From assembly GCA_005798905.1 (NCBI GenBank), contig SYIK01000005.1, forward strand, positions 124,001 to 188,000: a stretch of 64,000 bases of DNA, written 5' to 3'. The translations under genes and the position numbers were made by a program. Shown piece by piece: positions 34,951 to 44,027 of the stretch (positions within the stretch are counted from its first letter, which is position 1; the number at the start of each line of letters is the position of its first letter). Origin of the DNA: Bacteroidota bacterium (GTDB taxonomy: Bacteria; Bacteroidota; Bacteroidia; Chitinophagales; Chitinophagaceae). The notes under the pieces are model-generated. The model was not told the origin of the DNA, did no database searches, and saw only the letters and a list, made by a program, of their open reading frames with translations.

Positions 34951-37233
34951 ATGTCTACACACAATGTACTTAGCTATCTTCTTAATCCAAAAAAATGGTG
35001 GCTTCCTCTGCTAATAATATTTTTGATTAGCTTATTTGGTGTATCTATGATAGGAATTCATACATATACAGAGGCTCCACCCATTGCAACATTTGTAGAC
35101 AATAAAAACAAAATTGTATTTTCTAAAGAAGATATTTTAAAAGGGCAAGCAACATTCCAACAATCTGCATTAATGGAGTATGGCAGTTTCTTTGGCGATG
35201 GTGCCTATCGTGGCCCAGATTTTACAGCCGAAGCATTACACCAAGTTGCATTATATATGAATTCTTTTTATGAACAAGGAATAGTAACGAGCGATAGTGA
35301 GAAAGATTTGAAACAAAAAGGTGTTGCAGAAAAAGTAAAAAATGAACTCAAAAGAAATCTTTATAACAAAAAAAACAATCAGGTTTTATTAAGTGAGGGT
35401 CAGTCCTATGCAGCAAATTCATTGATACACTACTACAATACTAAGTTTACACAAAGCGACTCCGCTTCTTCTTACCAATCAATTAGATACATCAAGGATA
35501 GTGCTCAAATTAGAGCACTATCCGCTTTTTTTTTCTGGGGAGCTTGGGTTTGCGGCGTGGAAAGACCAGGAGAAAGCTACAGCTATACGCATAACTGGCC
35601 CTTTGATCCGCAAGCTGGTAATACCCCAACTTCTGCTATTATTTTATGGAGTATTTTGGGAATGTTTGGTTTAATATTAGGGCTCGGACTCGTGCTTTAC
35701 TATCACGGTAAATTAGAAAAGCTGAATAATGAAACTTACACAAGTAATGCACAGTCCTTTATGACAACCGAAGAGGTCTCCAATTTTACACCCTCTGCTA
35801 TACAAAAAGCAACATTTAAATATTTTTTTACTGCCATTTGGCTTTTTGCACTTCAAGTATTGTCAGGCATTTTGACGGTACATGATTTTGTTGGAATTGT
35901 TAATTGGTTTGGATATGACCTATCGGAATTATTACCCATTACCATCACTAGAAGCTGGCATGTGCAACTTTCCATTATCTGGATTTCGGCTTGTTGGATT
36001 GGAGGCTCTTTTTTCATGATGTCCTTAGTTTCTCCGAAACAGTCAGCAGCTCAATTAAAATTAGTAAACACTATCTATTGGCTAACCGTTTTATTGGTGG
36101 CAGGCTCCTTAGCTGGAATTCTATTAGGCCCCCTTGGCTATTTAGGTAAATATTGGTATTGGGCCGGGCATCAAGGTTGGGAATTTGTTGAGCCTGGTAA
36201 AATTTGGCAGATTTTGCTTGGCTTTATTTTCATTTTATGGGCGATTACTCTATACAGAGGAGTGAAACCAATTTTGAAACTTAACCAACCATGGGCTTTG
36301 CCTAACTGGCTTATCTATTCTACTTTTAGCATCATCCTATTACTTTCCTCGGGATTTGCTTTTACACCAACTACAAACTTTGTCATTGCCGATTTTTGGA
36401 GATGGATGGTAGTTCATATGTGGGCAGAAGCATTTTTTGAAGTCTTTACTACTGTGCTTATTGGATTCTTCATGGTGATGATGGGATTGGTAAATAAACA
36501 GGCGGCTATTCGAGTAATTTATTTGGCAACATTATTGTTTTTAGGATCTGGATTATTGGGTATTTCGCATAATTTTTATTGGAATGCAAAACCTGTTTTT
36601 ACCATGGCATTAGGAAGCGTCTTTTCTACCTTGCAGGTTGTTCCCTTAGTGTTGCTCACTTTGGAAGCTTGGAGATTCAGTAAATTACCTAAAGCATTGG
36701 AATCTGCAAATGAGCATGTAACTCCCAAAAGTAAATTTGGATTTAAAGAGGTTTTCCTTTTTTTAATTGCAGTCAATTTTTGGAATTTCTTTGGTGCGGG
36801 AGTGCTGGGCTTTATTATTAACCTCCCTATTGCAAACTATTTTGAACATGGCACTTATTTAACAGTTAACCATGGACATGCTGCATTGATGGGTGTATAC
36901 GGAAATCTTGCAATTGCAGCAGCTTTATTTTGTAGTCAACTACTAATCAAGAAAGCATGGTGGCATTCGCAAGTTGTCAAAATTGTATTTTGGTCTATTA
37001 ATTTAGGTTTATTGCTTATGATATTTCTTGACCTTTTCCCTGTCGGAGTATATCAATTTCAACAAACAGCTGAAAAGGGACTGTGGTATTCTAGAAGCAG
37101 CGCATTTACTGACAGTATTGAATTTCAATCTTTGACTTGGCTTAGAATAATTGGAGGTTCAATTTTTACCATTGGAGGAGTAGTTCTTCTTACTTGGTTT
37201 TTTACAAGTAGGGCCAACAAATTAAAAAACTAA
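34951..37233 (+). CDS. norB: Quinol-dependent nitric oxide reductase (qNOR), NorZ/NorB type
   Basis: The track begins at a TTG (34891). The ATG at 34951 gives 760 residues, the usual length of the single-subunit quinol-type enzyme. The N-terminal helix is followed by a periplasmic domain containing DILKGQATFQQSALMEYGSF. About twelve further helices form the catalytic core, with RSWHVQLSIIWISACWIGGS, VVHMWAEAFFEVFTTV, LLGISHNFYWNAKP and TVNHGHAALMGVYG as heme and FeB ligand regions. It reduces two NO to N2O with quinol. Menaquinol is the likely donor, as mqnA is nearby. Detoxification or denitrification is possible; no nitrite or N2O reductase is in the window. Confidence 0.95.
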   Translation: MSTHNVLSYLLNPKKWWLPLLIIFLISLFGVSMIGIHTYTEAPPIATFVDNKNKIVFSKEDILKGQATFQQSALMEYGSFFGDGAYRGPDFTAEALHQVALYMNSFYEQGIVTSDSEKDLKQKGVAEKVKNELKRNLYNKKNNQVLLSEGQSYAANSLIHYYNTKFTQSDSASSYQSIRYIKDSAQIRALSAFFFWGAWVCGVERPGESYSYTHNWPFDPQAGNTPTSAIILWSILGMFGLILGLGLVLYYHGKLEKLNNETYTSNAQSFMTTEEVSNFTPSAIQKATFKYFFTAIWLFALQVLSGILTVHDFVGIVNWFGYDLSELLPITITRSWHVQLSIIWISACWIGGSFFMMSLVSPKQSAAQLKLVNTIYWLTVLLVAGSLAGILLGPLGYLGKYWYWAGHQGWEFVEPGKIWQILLGFIFILWAITLYRGVKPILKLNQPWALPNWLIYSTFSIILLLSSGFAFTPTTNFVIADFWRWMVVHMWAEAFFEVFTTVLIGFFMVMMGLVNKQAAIRVIYLATLLFLGSGLLGISHNFYWNAKPVFTMALGSVFSTLQVVPLVLLTLEAWRFSKLPKALESANEHVTPKSKFGFKEVFLFLIAVNFWNFFGAGVLGFIINLPIANYFEHGTYLTVNHGHAALMGVYGNLAIAAALFCSQLLIKKAWWHSQVVKIVFWSINLGLLLMIFLDLFPVGVYQFQQTAEKGLWYSRSSAFTDSIEFQSLTWLRIIGGSIFTIGGVVLLTWFFTSRANKLKN

Positions 37234-37339
37234 TATTATTCTCAAAATTGATGATTTTTAAAAATTACTACAGCTATTTAGGGATCTATGACAATTTTTC
37301 CCAACAATAATTTAGTCAAAAAAGTATAGTTGAAAAATC

Positions 37340-37347
37340 TATTTTTG
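37340..37347 (+). promoter_or_regulatory. Putative -7 box for the carboxylase gene
   Basis: TATTTTTG matches TAnnTTTG and ends 20 bases before the ATG at 37368. Confidence 0.45.
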
Positions 37348-37367
37348 CGAGAGTAATTAAATACGCA

Positions 37368-38960
37368 ATGAAAAATTTGATAGTAATTCGTCAACAACGA
37401 CTCGAAAAAATATTTGAAGGTGGCGGTAAAAAAGCAGCAACAAAACAAAAAGAAAAAAACAAACTAACTCCAAGAGAAAGAATTGCTTATTTAATTGACA
37501 AAAACAAACCCTTCGTTGAAATTGGCGCATTCGCTGGCTTTGAAATGTATGCAGAAGAAGGTGGTTGCCCGGCCGGAGGAACCGTGGGTGGTATTGGTTA
37601 TATTTCTGACAGGCAATGCATGATTGTTGCAAACGACCAAACCGTAAAAGCAGGTGCTTGGTTTCCTATAACCGGAAAGAAAAATTTACGGCTACAAGAA
37701 ATTGCAATGGAAAATAATTTACCAGTAATTTATTTAGTTGACAGTGCCGGCGTTTATCTTCCACTGCAAGATGAAATTTTTCCAGATAAAGAACATTTTG
37801 GTCGTGTGTTTCGCAACAATGCAAAAATGAGTGCCATGGGAATTACGCAAATTGCAGCGGTGATGGGCCCCTGTGTTGCAGGTGGAGCATACTTACCAAT
37901 AATGAGCGACGAAACATTAATGGTTGAAGGAAATGGATCTATTTTTTTAGCCGGTCCCTATCTTGTAAAAGCTGCAATTGGCGAAGATGCAACTATTGAA
38001 ACATTGGGTGGTGCAGAAACACACACTGAAATTTCTGGCATTGCCGATTATAAATTTAAGACCGAACAAGAATGTATGGATCATATTAAAAAAATGATTT
38101 CTTTGTTAGGAAAAAATGAAAAAGCAGGATTTAATCGGATTGATTCAATTGCTCCAAAAAAAGAGGAGAAAGATCTACTTCATCTTTTACCGCAAGATGG
38201 AAAACCTTACGATGTAATGGAAATTATTGAACGCATTGTAGACAATTCTGAATTTGAAGAATTTAAAAAAGAGTATGGCAAAACTATTGTTTGCGGCTAC
38301 GGACGAATTGATGGTTGGGCAGTTGGGATTGTTGCCAATCAACGAAAATTGGTAAAATCGAAAAAAGGGGAATTACAAATGGGCGGCGTCATTTATAATG
38401 ACAGTGCTGATAAATCTGCTCGCTTTATATTAAACTGTAATCAGAAAAAAATTCCTTTGATTTTTTTACAAGATGTAACAGGCTTTATGGTTGGCAGTAG
38501 AAGTGAACATTCGGGAATTATTAAAGATGGCGCAAAAATGGTAAATGCAGTTGCTAACTCAATCGTTCCAAAGATTACAATTATTTTGGGTAATTCCTAT
38601 GGTGCAGGCAATTATGCTATGTGTGGTAAAGCATACGACCCTCGATTTATTTATGCTTGGCCCACAGCAAAAATTGCTGTAATGGGTGGCGATCAAGCGG
38701 CAAAAACACTTTTGCAAATTCAAGTAAGTTCAATGAAAAATAAAGGACAAGAACTAAATAAAGAAGAAGAAAAAAAATTATTGAAATCAATTCAGGACAA
38801 ATATAATTCGCAATCATCACCCTACTATGCAGCCGCTCGTTTATGGATTGATGACATCATAAATCCTTTAAAAACTCGAACATTAATTAGTGAAGCAATT
38901 GCAGCTTCAGACAATAATCCATTTTTCAAAAAAATGCAAGTAGGTGTCTTTCAAGTTTAA
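37368..38960 (+). CDS. Acyl-CoA carboxylase beta subunit (carboxyltransferase)
   Basis: The 530-residue protein is a full carboxyltransferase of the propionyl/methylcrotonyl-CoA carboxylase type. LTPRERIAYLID is the N-terminal motif. YLVDSAGVYLPLQDEIFPD, MGPCVAGGAYLPIMSDE and the FLAGP block belong to the first crotonase-like domain. FLQDVTGFMVG, NSYGAGNYAMCGKAYDPRF and WPTAKIAVMGGDQAA belong to the second. The methylcrotonyl-CoA form (leucine breakdown) looks nearest, but this is a judgement by eye. No biotin carboxylase or biotin carrier subunit is adjacent, so the partner is encoded elsewhere. Confidence 0.93.
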   Translation: MKNLIVIRQQRLEKIFEGGGKKAATKQKEKNKLTPRERIAYLIDKNKPFVEIGAFAGFEMYAEEGGCPAGGTVGGIGYISDRQCMIVANDQTVKAGAWFPITGKKNLRLQEIAMENNLPVIYLVDSAGVYLPLQDEIFPDKEHFGRVFRNNAKMSAMGITQIAAVMGPCVAGGAYLPIMSDETLMVEGNGSIFLAGPYLVKAAIGEDATIETLGGAETHTEISGIADYKFKTEQECMDHIKKMISLLGKNEKAGFNRIDSIAPKKEEKDLLHLLPQDGKPYDVMEIIERIVDNSEFEEFKKEYGKTIVCGYGRIDGWAVGIVANQRKLVKSKKGELQMGGVIYNDSADKSARFILNCNQKKIPLIFLQDVTGFMVGSRSEHSGIIKDGAKMVNAVANSIVPKITIILGNSYGAGNYAMCGKAYDPRFIYAWPTAKIAVMGGDQAAKTLLQIQVSSMKNKGQELNKEEEKKLLKSIQDKYNSQSSPYYAAARLWIDDIINPLKTRTLISEAIAASDNNPFFKKMQVGVFQV

Positions 38961-39044
38961 TCAAAAAAAATGTTTAAAAAAAATATACGCTGATTAAAAA
39001 AAAATACTTATTTTCACTTTGTAATCAACACTATCTAAAAGCTT

Positions 39045-39779
39045 ATGAAAAAATACACGTTTTTTAATTTTATTTTAGTTGCTTTTTGTTCGTTTATATT
39101 GCTTCAATCTTGTAAAGATGATAGCTACTTACTAACACCTGCACCTATTCCCGATCAATCATTTGCAGAAGAATTTGACACTGCAACTTCTGCTTATAGT
39201 AGAGGATGGAGATGGATAAACAGAAGCGATGTTATTGGACGTCGTAATTGGCAAAACCCAACTACAATTCCTTTTGCTCCTTATTCTGGTGTAACGGGTA
39301 ATGGTTACCTTTATGCAGACTATCAATCTACTGCATCTGGAGCTGGTGTTATTAGTAATTGGGCAGTGTCTCCTTCTTTGATTTTGCAAAATGGAGATAA
39401 AATTATTTTTTACACTCGTTCTCAATTAGACGGGAATACCGATTGGGTAAATCGTATGCAAGTAAGAATAAATAAATACAATACCCTTAATTGCGGTGAT
39501 GGTGTAGATCCTGGAGATTTTACAATACCTCTTTTGGATATAAACCCTTTCTATTATGAATTCTTATTGAATGTATTTAATAACCCTGCAAGTCCACAAT
39601 ATGCACAAGTGCGTCAAGCATATCCGCATGTTTGGACAAGATTTGAGGCAACGGTTCAAGGGTTAACAGAACCAACCCGTGGTCGTTTTGCATTCCGTTA
39701 TTTTGTAGAAGAAGCTGGAAACAACGGCAGAGCAAATGCAATTGCAATTGACCAAGTAGTTTATGCAGGTAAAAAATAA
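39045..39779 (+). CDS. Lipoprotein with choice-of-anchor-J (cleaved-adhesin-like) domain
   Basis: The 244-residue protein has a lipoprotein signal ending LLQSC (C23) and then KDD right after the cysteine. That resembles the K(D/E)2 export signal that sends lipoproteins to the cell surface in some Bacteroidota. The beta-sandwich body starts near FAEEFDT and has SNWAVSPSLILQNGDKIIFY, typical of choice-of-anchor-J/cleaved adhesin domains. DWVNRMQVRIN and FAFRYFVEEAG follow. It is 47 bases ahead of a paralogue, so the two arose by tandem duplication. A ligand-binding or adhesion role is inferred. Confidence 0.78.
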   Translation: MKKYTFFNFILVAFCSFILLQSCKDDSYLLTPAPIPDQSFAEEFDTATSAYSRGWRWINRSDVIGRRNWQNPTTIPFAPYSGVTGNGYLYADYQSTASGAGVISNWAVSPSLILQNGDKIIFYTRSQLDGNTDWVNRMQVRINKYNTLNCGDGVDPGDFTIPLLDINPFYYEFLLNVFNNPASPQYAQVRQAYPHVWTRFEATVQGLTEPTRGRFAFRYFVEEAGNNGRANAIAIDQVVYAGKK

Positions 39780-39826
39780 TTGAGAACTGAAAAATTAAAA
39801 ATTTTTGTTTATAATAAAAAGGCCTT

Positions 39827-40549
39827 ATGAAAAATAAAACTTTACTTTCTTCGAGTTTTGTACTTTTTTTAACTTCTCTTTTTCTATTACAATCTTGTAA
39901 AGAAGAAAAATTAGCAGAAGCACCACAGCAGCCAGCAAGCTTATCTTACCACACAGAGTTCGATTCAATTGGTAAAGTAATTGCTGATGGTTGGAGAGCA
40001 GTAAACAAAAGTCAACCTGCAAGTGGAGATTCTTGGCAACAAGGATCTTATATTGCTGATAATATAAAAGGAGGACCATTTCGATCGGCAATACCTGCCC
40101 ATTCTTATGTTGCAAGTGCAAACGAATATGCACTTTGCCCTTACACTGTAGGACGTAATTTATCTTTTATTAATTGTTGGTTGCTAACACCAGCATTGTC
40201 TATGAAAAATGGAGATCGATTTTCTTTTTGGACAAGAACAAAAACTTCTGTTTCTTACCCCGATCGGATGCAAGTTTGGATGAACACAACAAATGACGGT
40301 ACAAATGTGGGAGAAAATCAAAATGAAACAGGCGATTTTACAAAATTAATTGTTGATATAAATCCTTCTCAATCTAGAACTGGCTATCCAACAGCTTGGA
40401 CAAAATATGAATTTGTAGTTTCTGGTTTACCTTATAGTGTACCTAAAAAATTGCGCATTGGATTCCGCTATTATGTTCAAGCTGGCGGTCCAAGTGGTGC
40501 AAATTCCGACGAAATTGGAATTGACGATTTTGAATTTATTAGCAATTAA
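39827..40549 (+). CDS. Lipoprotein with choice-of-anchor-J domain, tandem paralogue
   Basis: The 240-residue protein has the signal ending LLQSC (C24) followed by KEE, again like a surface-export motif. The domain follows the same order as the neighbour before it: EFDSIGKVIADGWRAVNKS, INCWLLTPALSMKNGDRFSF, YPDRMQVWMN and RIGFRYYVQAGG. The loops differ, so the ligands may differ too. A terminator follows directly. Function is unknown beyond a likely surface location. Confidence 0.78.
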   Translation: MKNKTLLSSSFVLFLTSLFLLQSCKEEKLAEAPQQPASLSYHTEFDSIGKVIADGWRAVNKSQPASGDSWQQGSYIADNIKGGPFRSAIPAHSYVASANEYALCPYTVGRNLSFINCWLLTPALSMKNGDRFSFWTRTKTSVSYPDRMQVWMNTTNDGTNVGENQNETGDFTKLIVDINPSQSRTGYPTAWTKYEFVVSGLPYSVPKKLRIGFRYYVQAGGPSGANSDEIGIDDFEFISN

Positions 40550-40569
40550 TTAATAGCAACAAATCTTTT

Positions 40570-40609
40570 AATCCAGCTTTGATAACTTCATCGCTGGATT
40601 TTTTATTTT
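40570..40609 (+). terminator. Terminator after the lipoprotein pair
   Basis: The 8-bp stem AATCCAGC / GCTGGATT, with a further GAT/ATC pairing in its 15-base loop, runs into TTTTATTTTT. Confidence 0.8.
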
Positions 40610-40618
40610 TACATTTTT

Positions 40619-41374
40619 ATGAAACAAACACCTCTTTTCATTTTCCTACTTGTATTTTTTTCTTCTTGTTTTAACTTCGACAAAGAATATAAAAAAACAA
40701 TTGTAAACAATTCTACAATAAATGATCGGTGGAAAATTATTACTCCTGTAATAGATTCTATCCAAGATGGCGACTTGATACTACGCTGTGGAGACGACAA
40801 CACAAGTTACACTTTAAAAGATTTCAGCCATACTGAAAAACTATACTCTCACAGTGGAATTGCTTTAAAAACAGACAGTGGAATTTATGTTTATCACAAT
40901 ATGGCCGGAGATTTTAATCCCGATGAAATAATGCGCCACGACAGAATTGATTCTTTTCTAACTCCTGCAACTAATATTGCTTTTGGGATTTATCGTTACA
41001 ATCTTTCTGATAATGAAAAGGGGAAATTAAAAGAAATAATTTTCGCACACTATAAAAACAAATTACCTTTTGACATGAACTTTGACTTGCGTGAAGATGA
41101 AAAAATGTATTGTGCCGAAATGATTTATAAATCAATTGAAAAAGCAACGAATAGTAGAATTGTTTTTGATAAAAGTGGAGTAACTAATGAACTAAAAAGA
41201 AAATATATTAAACTTGCCTTGGCTAATAAAGTTATCTACTCTACAAAAGGAGTTGATCAGCGTGAATTTGTTGCAATTGATAATCTTTATTTGAACGCAA
41301 ATTGTAAACAAGTATTCAAACATATTTTCAAAGAAAATACAGGAACTGTAAAAATCCCAGAACCTGAAAAATAA
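40619..41374 (+). CDS. YiiX/DUF830-like permuted NlpC/P60 lipoprotein
   Basis: The 251-residue protein has a lipoprotein-type leader (LVFFSSC, C17). The body has IQDGDLILRCGDD, then the catalytic-His region KLYSHSGIALKTDSGIYVYH, then the Cys motif KMYCAEMIYKSIEKA. This order, His before Cys, is the circularly permuted papain-like fold of the DUF830/YiiX family. The family may act on acylated or peptide substrates, but no activity is established for this branch. It ends 5 bases before rnhA. Confidence 0.82.
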   Translation: MKQTPLFIFLLVFFSSCFNFDKEYKKTIVNNSTINDRWKIITPVIDSIQDGDLILRCGDDNTSYTLKDFSHTEKLYSHSGIALKTDSGIYVYHNMAGDFNPDEIMRHDRIDSFLTPATNIAFGIYRYNLSDNEKGKLKEIIFAHYKNKLPFDMNFDLREDEKMYCAEMIYKSIEKATNSRIVFDKSGVTNELKRKYIKLALANKVIYSTKGVDQREFVAIDNLYLNANCKQVFKHIFKENTGTVKIPEPEK

Positions 41375-41379
41375 ATTCA

Positions 41380-41853
41380 TTGACAAGTCCTGAAATTTTA
41401 ATTTATACAGATGGTTCTTCTCGTGGAAACCCAGGCCCGGGTGGCTATGGAGCAATACTGATTTACGATCATCGACAAAAAGAATTATCAAAAGGATTTC
41501 GATTTACAACCAACAATCGAATGGAATTAATGGCTGTAATTGCAGGACTTGAAGCCTTGAAAAAAAACAATTTACATATTGCCGTTTATTCCGATAGCAA
41601 ATATGTTGTAGATGCGGTAGAAAAAGGATGGTTAAAAAAATGGATCGCTACTGATTTTAAAGGAGGAAAAAAAAACAAAGATCTCTGGTTTTACTTTTAC
41701 GAACTTTCTCAAAAAAATAAAATTCGATTTGTTTGGGTAAAAGGACATTCAACGAATGTACTAAATAATCGTTGCGATGAATTGGCAACCTCTGCAGCTG
41801 ATGGGAAAAATTTATACCACGATACAGCTTATGAAAAATTAAGCGGAATGTAA
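41380..41853 (+). CDS. rnhA: Ribonuclease HI
   Basis: The 157-residue enzyme cuts RNA in RNA-DNA hybrids. The four catalytic carboxylates are D11 (YTDGSSRGNPG), E49 (NRMELMAVIAGL), D72 (VYSDSKYVVDAV) and D133 (NNRCDELA), with H123 in VKGHST. The start is TTG at 41380; no ATG lies ahead of the first strand. Its last 15 bases overlap the convergent DUF6580 gene. Confidence 0.96.
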   Translation: MTSPEILIYTDGSSRGNPGPGGYGAILIYDHRQKELSKGFRFTTNNRMELMAVIAGLEALKKNNLHIAVYSDSKYVVDAVEKGWLKKWIATDFKGGKKNKDLWFYFYELSQKNKIRFVWVKGHSTNVLNNRCDELATSAADGKNLYHDTAYEKLSGM

Positions 41854-42414
41854 CTCTACACTGAAAATTTTATTTTTCAATAAATAAAACCCTCCAAAAA
41901 ATATTCCAGAAAATAGTAAAGTTGAAATCAAACTCCATTTTAGAAATGGAATTGCGGCAACATAGCAAGCAATAAATCCAGTTAAATTTTTTGGATAAGG
42001 AACATTATTAATATCAAGACCACTAAGCCAAACTGAAAAATTAGATAAAATGAAATAGCCAATCGTTCCGATCAACGAACCAACAACAACCGGTTTGATT
42101 TTGTTTGTCTTAATAAAAAATCCTACGATAGAAATTGCAGCTATTATTAAATAATTCACCAATTGTCCACCATAAAATCCTTTGATTACTGTTAACCCTT
42201 GTAAATACAATATTTGATACAATGCATCGGAAACAAACATGGATAACAGTGGAAATAAAAAAGCGATTTTTTTATTCTGAATTACAGAACCTGCAAAAAT
42301 TGCCATCGCAATTTGCGGGGCAAAACCAAATGGTCTTCCGTCCCAAACTCTATAAAGTGCTGCAACAACAATTAACAATATAATAACTAACAGGTTTGAT
42401 TTCGTTGATTTCAT
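41839..42414 (-). CDS. DUF6580-type membrane protein (putative transporter)
   Basis: The 191-residue protein has about five hydrophobic helices and the conserved opening ALYRVWDGRPFGFAPQIAMA. FPLLSMFVSDALYQ and GTIGYFILSNFSVWLSG follow. This fits the family named DUF6580, thought to be transporters because the fold recalls small energy-coupling-factor substrate subunits; that is inference. No ATPase is nearby. Confidence 0.72.
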   Translation of the reverse strand: MKSTKSNLLVIILLIVVAALYRVWDGRPFGFAPQIAMAIFAGSVIQNKKIAFLFPLLSMFVSDALYQILYLQGLTVIKGFYGGQLVNYLIIAAISIVGFFIKTNKIKPVVVGSLIGTIGYFILSNFSVWLSGLDINNVPYPKNLTGFIACYVAAIPFLKWSLISTLLFSGIFFGGFYLLKNKIFSVELHSA

Positions 42415-42431
42415 AAAAAATTATTTCAACA

Positions 42432-42439
42432 CAAAGATA
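42432..42439 (-). promoter_or_regulatory. Putative -7 box for the DUF6580 gene
   Basis: TATCTTTG on the minus strand ends 17 bases before the ATG at 42414. No well-placed -33 TTG is seen. Confidence 0.4.
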
Positions 42440-42474
42440 ATAGAAAGCAAAAAATAAATTAATTAATTCATAGT

Positions 42475-43632
42475 TTAGTTTGAACCAGAAGCCTTATAAA
42501 TTTCTGCATCTTGCAATGCAGTCATTTTAACTTCATTCTCCAAAAATAAAACTGCTGATTGCCCTTGCTTCAACTCAATTTTTGAACTTTCATTTTCAAG
42601 CCGAACAGAGCCTTTTTTAACAAATAGTATTTCAGTCGTTTTTGGAAAAACAACAACTTCCTGTCCTATTTTTTGTTTAAATAAGCTTATTTGAAAATCG
42701 TTTACTTCAATTGGAAAAGTAGTTTCAAATCCTAATTGAACACCTTTTATGATTGCCGGAATTGTTGGTTCAATTTTCACAATTTTCATCAATTCCAAAA
42801 TATCAATATGCTTGGATGTAAGTCCGGCGCGAATTACATTATCTGAACTGGCCATAATTTCTATACACTGCCCTTCCAAATATGCATGCGGCAAACCTGC
42901 CAATTGAACAATTCCTTCTTCTTTTTGCAAGCAAACTAAATTAAAAAAATAGATAGAAAAAATTCCGCGATCGCAGTTTCCGTTTTTGTTAAACGACTGT
43001 GCTGCTTTTGCAGCCCAATAATTTTCATCTGATTTTTTTAACTCATTCAATTCATATATTGGAATAATTTTCGCAAGCAATGGATTTAAAATTTCGTTTA
43101 CTTTTTCTTGAGAACAGGTCATTACAAAATTGTACAATCCTTTTATTCCTTCATTTTCAAAAACAGAAAGCAAAGAAAAAAATTCCAGAACAGATTTAAG
43201 AACCTTTAAAATTTTCTCCTCCGTTTTAAATCCATGAAGCAACCAAAATTCTCCAAGCGCAATCGCCATTTCAGGTTTATGATTACAATCTTTATAGTTT
43301 CTGTTTGCGGCATCGATTGAAATATTTGCAAGTGTTTCTATTTCAAATCCAATGGCAGCCAATTCTTTGGAAGGATGCACTTGAATGGAAAGCATTTTTT
43401 GAACATCTAAAATTTTCAACAAATAAGAAATGGTTGTTTTTTGATTAAGTAAAACTGGTTCTCCATTATCATAAAAAATAGAAACAGCTTTTGGGTGAGT
43501 TCCCAACCAATATTCCGCAAAAGGAATCGCATTTTCATTTTTAATCCCCAATAAACTTGGTAAAAAAGAAGTTCCGCCCCAAGCATATTGTTGTACATTC
43601 CCTGAAAGTTGAAAAATAGTTTGTTCTTTCAT
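42475..43632 (-). CDS. manA: Mannose-6-phosphate isomerase, class I
   Basis: The 385-residue enzyme interconverts mannose-6-phosphate and fructose-6-phosphate with zinc. It has the start VQQYAWGGTSFLPSLLG, zinc ligands in LSIQVHPSKELA and NHKPEMAIAL, and the active-site block GLPHAYLEGQCIEIMASSDN with VIRAGLTSKHIDI. The C-terminal cupin-like end is present. Its product leads to GDP-mannose and GDP-fucose, the donor for the fucosyltransferase in this window. It is divergent from the yraN-like gene. Confidence 0.96.
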   Translation of the reverse strand: MKEQTIFQLSGNVQQYAWGGTSFLPSLLGIKNENAIPFAEYWLGTHPKAVSIFYDNGEPVLLNQKTTISYLLKILDVQKMLSIQVHPSKELAAIGFEIETLANISIDAANRNYKDCNHKPEMAIALGEFWLLHGFKTEEKILKVLKSVLEFFSLLSVFENEGIKGLYNFVMTCSQEKVNEILNPLLAKIIPIYELNELKKSDENYWAAKAAQSFNKNGNCDRGIFSIYFFNLVCLQKEEGIVQLAGLPHAYLEGQCIEIMASSDNVIRAGLTSKHIDILELMKIVKIEPTIPAIIKGVQLGFETTFPIEVNDFQISLFKQKIGQEVVVFPKTTEILFVKKGSVRLENESSKIELKQGQSAVLFLENEVKMTALQDAEIYKASGSN

Positions 43633-43667
43633 CCGTTCTTATTAGTAATTTGAAGTAAAGATAAAGC

Positions 43668-44024
43668 ATGGCATCACATAATCAGCTTGGTAAAAAAGCA
43701 GAAATATTGGCTTGTGATTACTTGAAAAAACAAGAATATAAAATCCTTTTTTGTAACTGGCGATTTGCACATTTGGAAATTGATATCATTTGCATAAAAA
43801 ACAATTTACTGCATTTTGTTGAAGTAAAAGCGAGAAATGAAAGCGAGCAAGTTCACCCAGAAGAAGCTGTAACGAAAAGAAAGTTTAAATTTCTGAAAAC
43901 CGCTGCTGAAGCATTTTTATATCAAAATTCCGAATACAAAAATGTACAATTCGATGTGTTGGCCATCAATTTTACAAATGAAACTGATGTAAATTATTTT
44001 TTAATTGAGGATGTTTTTCTATAA
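43668..44024 (+). CDS. YraN/UPF0102-family endonuclease-like protein
   Basis: The 118-residue protein has a restriction-endonuclease-like fold. GKKAEILACDYLKKQEYKIL is the N-terminal helix with the conserved Glu. HLEIDIICIKNNLLHFVEVKARN carries the D...ExK active-site pattern. The C-terminal FDVLAINF block follows. The family is widespread and is sometimes linked to recombination, but its role is unsettled. It is divergent from manA by 35 bases. Its stop stands 3 bases from the convergent YkgJ-like gene. Confidence 0.88.
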   Translation: MASHNQLGKKAEILACDYLKKQEYKILFCNWRFAHLEIDIICIKNNLLHFVEVKARNESEQVHPEEAVTKRKFKFLKTAAEAFLYQNSEYKNVQFDVLAINFTNETDVNYFLIEDVFL

Positions 44025-44027
44025 ATT

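Noticed and set aside
33840-37240. Genomic island after tRNA-Leu
   Set aside because: The tRNA position is suggestive, but no repeated tRNA 3' end or integrase was found and base composition could not be computed, so it is kept only as a remark in the NO-module finding.
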